DNA of 64,000 nucleotides from Niveispirillum lacus (GTDB lineage Bacteria; Pseudomonadota; Alphaproteobacteria; Azospirillales; Azospirillaceae). Position numbers and translations under genes: made by a program. The stretch is taken from positions 124,001-188,000 of the forward strand of contig NZ_NOXU01000032.1 of assembly GCF_002251795.1 (NCBI RefSeq), in the 5' to 3' direction. The notes beneath the pieces were generated by a model that saw only the letters and a program-made list of their open reading frames with translations, had not been told where the DNA came from and did no database searches. This document shows, one piece after another, positions 58,497-64,000 of the stretch. Numbering within the stretch: the first letter of the stretch is position 1; each line of letters opens with the position of its first letter.

Positions 58497-60275
58497 ATGC
58501 CCCCGCCACCCGATCTTTTCGCCGCCGCTTCCGCCGATCATGACGCAGGGCGCATCAATGAGGCGCTGGCGGGATACAGGGCGGTGCTGGACCGTAACCC
58601 GGCCCATGCGGGGGCGCTGCATCGGCTGGGTATCCTGCATCTTCAGACCGGGGATTTTGTGGCAGCCCTGCCTGTACTGGAGAGGGCCGTGATGGCGGAA
58701 CCGGATGGTGCGGTCCAACATTCCAACCTGGCCAGCGCCTTGCGTCGGCTGGGCCGGCTGCCTGAGGCCCTGAACGCCTGTATTCAAGCCCTGCGCCTGT
58801 CACCGGATTTTGTCGATGCCCATATCAATCTGGTCAATATTCTGGACCAGATGCAGCGTTACGGCGATGCCATCAGGGCCCAGAAACAACTGATCTCGCT
58901 GCGTCCGTACCAAGGTGAGGCCCGGTTGCAGTTGGCCCGGCTTCTGATTCTGGATAACCGGCCCGAAGAAGCGGTGGAGGCGCTGTATGACCTGTTAGGC
59001 ATGCAGCCGCTGTCGGTACACGCCTATACCAATCTGGGCGTGGCACTGCGCCGGCTGGGCCGGCTGGACGATGCCGCCGCTGCCTATCGGACGGCTTTGG
59101 GGTTTGCCCCCGATGATACGGGCCTGCTCAATAATCTCGGCATCGTGCTTCAGGATCAGTATCGGTATCCAGAAGCCATGGATTGTTTCCGGCAAGCCCT
59201 GGTTCGACAGCCAAACAGTGCGACCACCCATCTCAACTTGTCCGTCGCCTATCGGGAAGAGATGAGGATCGCGCAATCGGTGGACTGTGCGCGCGCTGCT
59301 GTCCGATGTGACCCCAGCCTTGCCGCCGCCCACACGGCCCTGGCCGTCAGCCTGCTGATGCAGGGAGAATATGAAGAGGGCCTGGCCGAGTATGAATGGC
59401 GCAGCCGCATGGCGGACTTTCCCTCACCCCGCCGCGACTTCACCTCACCCGTTTGGGACGGGTCGGACCGCGCGGGTGGCACCCTGCTGGTGCATGATGA
59501 ACAAGGTGTGGGTGATGCACTGCAATTCGTGCGCTATCTGCCGATGCTGAAAGCGCGCGGTTTCAAGGTCATCTTGGAATGCAACAGCCAACTGGTCCGT
59601 CTGCTTGGGCGCATGCCGGGTGTGGATCAGGTTGTCGGGCGGTTCCAGCCGCTGCCGCCGCACGATGCGCATATCTCTTTGCTGTCGCTGCCCTATCTGC
59701 TGGGGGCGCGTGTCGATAATGTCCCCGCGCAGGTGCCTTATCTCGCCACGGAGCCGGATGTGCAGGCGCACTGGGCAAACCGGCTGTCGGATTTCGCGGG
59801 AGTGAAGGTCGGCTTGGTCTGGGCTGGCAATCCGGAATTCAAGGCTGACCGCCTGCGTTCCCCCGGTCTGCGGGCCTTCCGGCCCCTTCTGGACCTGCCT
59901 GGCGTTTCCTTCTTCGGGCTGCAAAAAGGGCCAGGGCGTCAAGATCTAGACACCATCGGCCCCCTGCCTGTCAGCTTCACGGATCTGGGGCCGGAGATCG
60001 GGGATTTCGCCGATACGGCCGCCATCATGGCAAACCTGGACCTGATCATCACCTCCTGCACCGGCCCTGCCCACCTGGCGGGGGGATTGGGAAGGCCAAC
60101 CTGGACGGTGCTGCCCTTCTCCCCTGACTGGCGCTGGCTGGCGGCAGGGGAAGACACGTTCTGGTACCCAACCATGCGCTTGTTCCGACAGCCTGAGCGG
60201 GGTGACTGGGGCACGGTCATCGGCCGGGTAAGCGCTGCATTGCGGGCCCGGACCGGCCTCGTTTTCACCCCCTAG
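58497..60275 (+). CDS. TPR-glycosyltransferase-like protein, 592 aa
   Basis: Residues about 1-300 are tetratricopeptide repeats (for example PAHAGALHRLGILHLQTGDF, AYTNLGVALRRLGRLDDAAAAYRTAL). Residues about 310-585 resemble a GT-B heptosyltransferase-type domain: LLVHDEQGVGDALQFVRYLPML, VGLVWAGNPEFKADRLRS, TSCTGPAHLAGGLGRPTWTVLPFSPDWRW. Similar to 5034-7760 without the methyltransferase. Divergent from gmd. Likely modifies a surface protein or polysaccharide. Confidence 0.82.
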   Translation: MPPPPDLFAAASADHDAGRINEALAGYRAVLDRNPAHAGALHRLGILHLQTGDFVAALPVLERAVMAEPDGAVQHSNLASALRRLGRLPEALNACIQALRLSPDFVDAHINLVNILDQMQRYGDAIRAQKQLISLRPYQGEARLQLARLLILDNRPEEAVEALYDLLGMQPLSVHAYTNLGVALRRLGRLDDAAAAYRTALGFAPDDTGLLNNLGIVLQDQYRYPEAMDCFRQALVRQPNSATTHLNLSVAYREEMRIAQSVDCARAAVRCDPSLAAAHTALAVSLLMQGEYEEGLAEYEWRSRMADFPSPRRDFTSPVWDGSDRAGGTLLVHDEQGVGDALQFVRYLPMLKARGFKVILECNSQLVRLLGRMPGVDQVVGRFQPLPPHDAHISLLSLPYLLGARVDNVPAQVPYLATEPDVQAHWANRLSDFAGVKVGLVWAGNPEFKADRLRSPGLRAFRPLLDLPGVSFFGLQKGPGRQDLDTIGPLPVSFTDLGPEIGDFADTAAIMANLDLIITSCTGPAHLAGGLGRPTWTVLPFSPDWRWLAAGEDTFWYPTMRLFRQPERGDWGTVIGRVSAALRARTGLVFTP

Positions 60276-62173
60276 ACCCATCCAACGAAGGGTTTGATCC
60301 CGCCTGTCGCCAGATCGGGTTCCACACATAGTACAGCATTCTTGTTCAGGCGGGCCGCCAACTGACTGAATCCGCTGGCAGCGCTGATACCGACAATGTC
60401 GGCCTGTGTCAGCACATGGAAATCCTGGAGGAATTCCAGCCCCGGCCAAGCCGGCCCCGCATCATGCAGGGTGACGGGCCGAAATTCGCGGAAGGCCGCT
60501 CTCACACCTGGAATATCATCGCTGGCAAGGTAGAGGACCGGCTTATCCAGCGTCGGCCACAGACGGCGCAGCCAGTCAACATAGCTCTGGGTTTCCGTGA
60601 TCGGATAGCCGTACTGCAGAAAATCCCCGCGCCTGATATGAATTGCCACGATTGTCTTCCCCACGGCACGCAGCGCGTTCACGGGCGGGTCAATCCAGGG
60701 GGCCCATTGCCGACGCGGGCGAAGCCACGACCGCACGCGATCACGCAACGCCAATGGATAATCATAGAGGAACAGCGGCGACAGGGCGTCGCGATCCACC
60801 GGTGCCTCCCCTTGGTAGTGCCCGGTGACAAAGCCGTTCAGGATGCGGCGGCCAAAGGGCCAGGGCGGCAAGGGACCGCTGGGTACCGGATCGTCCAGTT
60901 CGAAATAGGCACCGCCTACCCAGTCTGGTGTCTCAAGGATGCAGCCCCGCTGCTGCGCGTAAAGGCGCAGCAGCACATATTCCAGCACATTGTGGGCGAA
61001 CCGCCCCCGGTTGCCCAGGGTGGTCGATGTCAGGCGGGGGCGCGTCGGATCATGGTTGGAGGGCCGATGCCAGTGCCATCCCTGCTGCCGGCGTGTCCGT
61101 TCCAAGGCGGCCAGGGAACGCACAGTAAACATCCAGCAGTTGTCGCTGCGCAGATTTTCCAGGCGCGCGACCGCCTTGGCCGGGTCCCCATCAGCCAGAT
61201 CCAGGGCCGACAGCGCTGTACGACATTCTACCGGATAAAGCCGGCCTGCCATGGGCACCGTTTCCAGCCTGCTGAACAGGCTGCGTGCCTCGGACTGCCG
61301 GTCTCCGCGCACCAGAAGCAGGTAAAGATACTCAAGGCAGGTGGATACATCCGTACCGTCCAGCGGCAGATAGGCCACCAGCGCCACCTCGGCCTCGCCA
61401 TCGCGTCGAAGATCGACCAGGGTCGCAACGACACGCGCCCGCGCTGCCGCCAGCCCCAACGCCGCCGAGCGCCGGTAACAGGTCAGCGCCATCTCCAGAT
61501 TGGCATTGCGGTAGTGCAGATTACCCAGGTTAAACCAGATTTCCGGCCGATGCGGTGCCAGACAGATGGCGCGTTTGAGGGCAGTTTCGGCCTCCAGCAC
61601 CTCGCCCTTTTCCAGCAGCGCGTTGCCCAGACTCATCCAGGCGGACAGCATGCCCGGCTGCAAGGACAGGGCCTGCCGCTGGCAGGCGATGGCCTCCTCA
61701 TTCTGGTCATCCTGGCGAAGCAACAGACCCAGATCATGATGGATTTCAGCCCGTGTCGGTTCCAGCCTGGCGGCGCGACGCAGAGCGCGGATGGCACCAG
61801 CCCGGCCCGCCCCCCCATGCCCGGCCGATGCCGCCCCCAGCGCATGCCACGCCGCTGTGTTTGACGGGTCCAGCGCCAGTACGGACCGCCACATTGCCAA
61901 TGCATTGTCCCTGTCACCCCGCTGCGACAGCGCATTGGCTAGGTTCAGTCGCGCCTCGACCATCCAGGGGGCCAGTTGCACAGCGCGCGCCATCAATGCC
62001 ACGGCCTGATCGGTACGCCCGGCCTGCAGCTCTGTCAGGCCCAGCAGATGGAGGGCATCAACATTGTTGGGGTCAGCCTTCAACATCTGCCGATAGGCAT
62101 CGGCCGCGCGGTCGATATGACCGTCGCGATGATCGGCCAGCGCGGTGGCCAGACGCTCAGATATTGTTTTCAT
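60272..62173 (-). CDS. TPR protein with fucosyltransferase-like C terminus
   Basis: 633 aa from ATG 62173. The first 300 residues are TPRs. A helical middle follows, and the C-terminal third includes VAIHIRRGDFLQYG, matching the HxRRGD motif of alpha-1,2/1,6-fucosyltransferases (GT11/GT23), and the end ADIVGISAASGFSQLAARLNKNAVLCVEPD. With gmd nearby to make a GDP-deoxyhexose donor, a deoxyhexosyl transfer role is reasonable. Its 3' end overlaps the convergent TPR-GT gene by 4 bp. Confidence 0.75.
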   Translation of the reverse strand: MKTISERLATALADHRDGHIDRAADAYRQMLKADPNNVDALHLLGLTELQAGRTDQAVALMARAVQLAPWMVEARLNLANALSQRGDRDNALAMWRSVLALDPSNTAAWHALGAASAGHGGAGRAGAIRALRRAARLEPTRAEIHHDLGLLLRQDDQNEEAIACQRQALSLQPGMLSAWMSLGNALLEKGEVLEAETALKRAICLAPHRPEIWFNLGNLHYRNANLEMALTCYRRSAALGLAAARARVVATLVDLRRDGEAEVALVAYLPLDGTDVSTCLEYLYLLLVRGDRQSEARSLFSRLETVPMAGRLYPVECRTALSALDLADGDPAKAVARLENLRSDNCWMFTVRSLAALERTRRQQGWHWHRPSNHDPTRPRLTSTTLGNRGRFAHNVLEYVLLRLYAQQRGCILETPDWVGGAYFELDDPVPSGPLPPWPFGRRILNGFVTGHYQGEAPVDRDALSPLFLYDYPLALRDRVRSWLRPRRQWAPWIDPPVNALRAVGKTIVAIHIRRGDFLQYGYPITETQSYVDWLRRLWPTLDKPVLYLASDDIPGVRAAFREFRPVTLHDAGPAWPGLEFLQDFHVLTQADIVGISAASGFSQLAARLNKNAVLCVEPDLATGGIKPFVGWV

Positions 62174-62435
62174 TCGACAGATCGACGGGACCGTGCCGGA
62201 AGGGCACCCAGTCCTTGTGGTCCGGCCGGTACTGTAATCCATAGGGAGATTTCAGGAAGATTTTGTCGTGCAGCGGGCTTTCGCGCAAAGTGCGCTCATG
62301 ATCCACCAGCGGCGAAGGAGCAAACACCTTCTCCCACACCTCCGATGCCTCTACAGAACGGCCTGCCTTTTTTACATAGTCCAGGGCCGCATCGCTTAGC
62401 TGCCAGCAGCTTTCGACCATATCATAGTAGCCCAT
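62157..62435 (-). CDS. Hypothetical protein, 92 aa
   Basis: GGGAGGA precedes ATG 62435. MGYYDMVESCWQLSDAALDYVKKAGRSVEASEVWEKVFAPSPLVDHERTLRESPLHDKIFLKSPYG (excerpt): soluble, aromatic-rich. Its end overlaps the start of the TPR/fucosyltransferase gene by 17 bp, so they are probably coupled. Function unknown. Confidence 0.6.
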   Translation of the reverse strand: MGYYDMVESCWQLSDAALDYVKKAGRSVEASEVWEKVFAPSPLVDHERTLRESPLHDKIFLKSPYGLQYRPDHKDWVPFRHGPVDLSNENNI

Positions 62436-62486
62436 AACATTCCTCCCCTGCGCCCGGCCAGCAGGCTGACTGATACAGGAACCCGG

Positions 62487-63965
62487 TCAGGCCCCGCAAG
62501 ATTTGACGGCGGCGCGCCGGGCACGGGCCAACTCGCGCAACCCTTCCACCGCAGCCTGGAACACCGGTTCCCAGTCCTGGTCGCTGGTCTGCCGGAACAG
62601 CCGCATACTGGGATACCAGGGGGTACCAGCCGTACGGTCGCCATAGACCCAGTAAGGCATGTACTGCACCAAGTTCCAGACCGGCGTACCCAGCGATCCT
62701 GCCAAGTGCGCCGTGGAGCTGTCGGTCATGATCAGGAGATCGAGCTTTTCCAGCATAGCGGCGGTATCGGCGAAATCATCGATATGCGGTCCCAGCGGTG
62801 TGACCAGAAGCCGGCTGGACAGTGCGTCTAGCTGTTCTTCTGGCGGACCTTTCTGCAAACTGTACAGGCGTACGCCTGGCACCTCGCCAAAACGCAGGAA
62901 GCGCGACAGGTCAGTGGCCCGGCGTTGGTTGTCGGCGAAGGTCACACGACCAGACCAGATGATGCCAACGCGCAGGATACCCGGTTCCGCAGACCCCAGG
63001 ACCCGGGCCGCCTTGGCCCTGGCTTCGGGGGGTATATGAAGCCGGACCGGCGGCGGTATTGTGTCAAAGGTGGTACCGCACAGATAAGGCAGGCTCATCT
63101 GCGAAGCCTGAACATCGAATTCCGGGAAGTCAGATCCGGCGGGCACGAACTCATCCACCGGCAATCCGCCCAGCACGCGACGCAGTTCCGGGTGGCATTC
63201 GAACAGGATGCGGCCACCGCGGGCCTTAACCAATTCAACATAGCGGGCGGCCATGAGCGTGTCGCCGAACCCCTGTTCGGTGGAAAGGAAGATGCGCTTT
63301 CCATTCAGGGGACTGCCATCCCAGGCAGCACCCGGCGTCGGCCGGGTCCGATAGGCGGCAATATGCCGGCGGGCTTCATATTCGCGAAAGCCCAGCTCGT
63401 ACTCGCCCACCTGCAGAAGGGTCAAGGCTCGTTCCCAGCACAGGGCCGGTGTGACCGGCCCCAATGCCACAGCCTTGTCCAGCAGGAACAGCGCTTCACG
63501 ATAGGCCGCAGCCTTGCGGCGGCCGATGACGGCATTGAACAGCAATTGCGGGTTGTCGGGGACCAGACGCATAGCTTGGGCGTGGGCTTCCGCAGCTTCA
63601 TCATGGCGACCGGCCTCGGTCAGCAGATTGCCCAGGTTGGACCAGATGCCAGCATTGCCGGGATCAAATTCCAGACCACGGCGATGACAGATCATCGCCT
63701 CGTCAATGCGGCCGAGCCGTCGCAATAAAATCCCCAGCGTGCTCCATGCCCCGCCATCGCGTGGATTGGCGCGCAGCGTCTCCTCGGTCGCCTGCAACGC
63801 CTGTTCATCCGCATTGGTGGGGGCTGGCACGGCCGCTGTCAGCAGCGGCGCCGCCGGAAGTGGAACCATAGCCGGCGCGCCGGTCACCGGCACCGGTGCC
63901 GGGGCGGCACGGTGGACGGGCGGTGGTTTCGGTGAGGCAGCGGCTTTACGCTTCTTGGCGGTCAC
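62487..63965 (-). CDS. TPR-glycosyltransferase-like protein, start uncertain
   Basis: 492 aa from GTG 63965, but the frame remains open to the window edge, so the gene may begin outside. A proline- and alanine-rich N terminus is followed by three or four TPRs and a GT-B-like domain: IFLSTEQGFGDTLMAARYVELV, RVGIIWSGRVTFADNQRRATDL, MTDSSTAHLAGSLGTPVWNLV. Third relative of the 5034-7760 glycosyltransferase part. 51 bp upstream of the 92-aa gene; same operon. Confidence 0.8.
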   Translation of the reverse strand: MTAKKRKAAASPKPPPVHRAAPAPVPVTGAPAMVPLPAAPLLTAAVPAPTNADEQALQATEETLRANPRDGGAWSTLGILLRRLGRIDEAMICHRRGLEFDPGNAGIWSNLGNLLTEAGRHDEAAEAHAQAMRLVPDNPQLLFNAVIGRRKAAAYREALFLLDKAVALGPVTPALCWERALTLLQVGEYELGFREYEARRHIAAYRTRPTPGAAWDGSPLNGKRIFLSTEQGFGDTLMAARYVELVKARGGRILFECHPELRRVLGGLPVDEFVPAGSDFPEFDVQASQMSLPYLCGTTFDTIPPPVRLHIPPEARAKAARVLGSAEPGILRVGIIWSGRVTFADNQRRATDLSRFLRFGEVPGVRLYSLQKGPPEEQLDALSSRLLVTPLGPHIDDFADTAAMLEKLDLLIMTDSSTAHLAGSLGTPVWNLVQYMPYWVYGDRTAGTPWYPSMRLFRQTSDQDWEPVFQAAVEGLRELARARRAAVKSCGA

Positions 63966-64000
63966 TTTACTCTGGCTCTCAGACGCGGGCTGCCGCCTCA

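Noticed and set aside
60416-61864. 482-aa plus-strand ORF
   Set aside because: Antisense to the TPR/fucosyltransferase-like gene; composition artefact.

Overview
The window looks like a chromosomal segment of a GC-rich alphaproteobacterium. Azospirillaceae/Rhodospirillales is my guess from protein style and codon use; no 16S or other phylogenetic marker is present. A nearly complete, probably intact temperate siphophage (about 47.7 kb) is inserted in a tRNA-Arg(CCG) gene.

Left host flank (1-8.5 kb): the end of a pentapeptide-repeat membrane protein, a RhlE-type DEAD-box helicase, pyruvate kinase with a clear terminator, a large TPR / glycosyltransferase / FkbM-methyltransferase fusion, and a small hypothetical gene. 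Right host flank (56.3-64 kb): the hybrid tRNA-Arg, two small genes, a GDP-mannose 4,6-dehydratase and three more TPR-glycosyltransferase-type genes. Without the prophage the two flanks would form one glycan or protein glycosylation neighbourhood.

Prophage (attL core 8529-8550, attR core 56262-56283, identical 22 bp). From the left: an accessory module of four unrecognised plus-strand genes convergent with a Lon-like AAA+ ATPase (9.1-14.2 kb); a lysis cassette on the minus strand (endolysin, Rz, Rz1; 14.3-15.9 kb); a C5 cytosine methyltransferase with a GIY-YIG nuclease and an AT-rich gene on the plus strand (16.4-19.0 kb); then a long minus-strand morphogenesis operon read right to left: terminase small and large subunits, gpW-like, lambda-type portal, ClpP-type protease, decoration protein, gpE-type major capsid, connectors, tail tube, tail chaperones, tape measure, tail tip proteins and a metallophosphoesterase (19-42 kb). 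Two AT-rich plus-strand genes interrupt it at 32.1-32.8 kb. The early region (42.6-53.8 kb) holds an HTH protein, a 482-aa protein with a HARP-like stretch, a Pth2-type peptidyl-tRNA hydrolase, a RuvC-like resolvase, an unknown 650-aa protein and a P4/D5-type primase-helicase. Repressor, excisionase-like protein and tyrosine integrase close the element.

The most striking non-coding signal is a pair of elements at 45.29-45.56 and 49.63-49.90 kb. They align without gaps at a constant offset of 4342 bp. Each carries twelve heptamers in the same dyad-symmetric order, but every heptamer has TGTG in the first element and ATG in the second. The prophage also carries a family of minus-strand promoter-like sites (ATTTGCG, 17-18 bp, TANNNT; seven copies) and a second motif (CACTTT core; five copies) placed 100-150 bp upstream of early-region genes. 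All calls come from reading the sequence; no database search was run.
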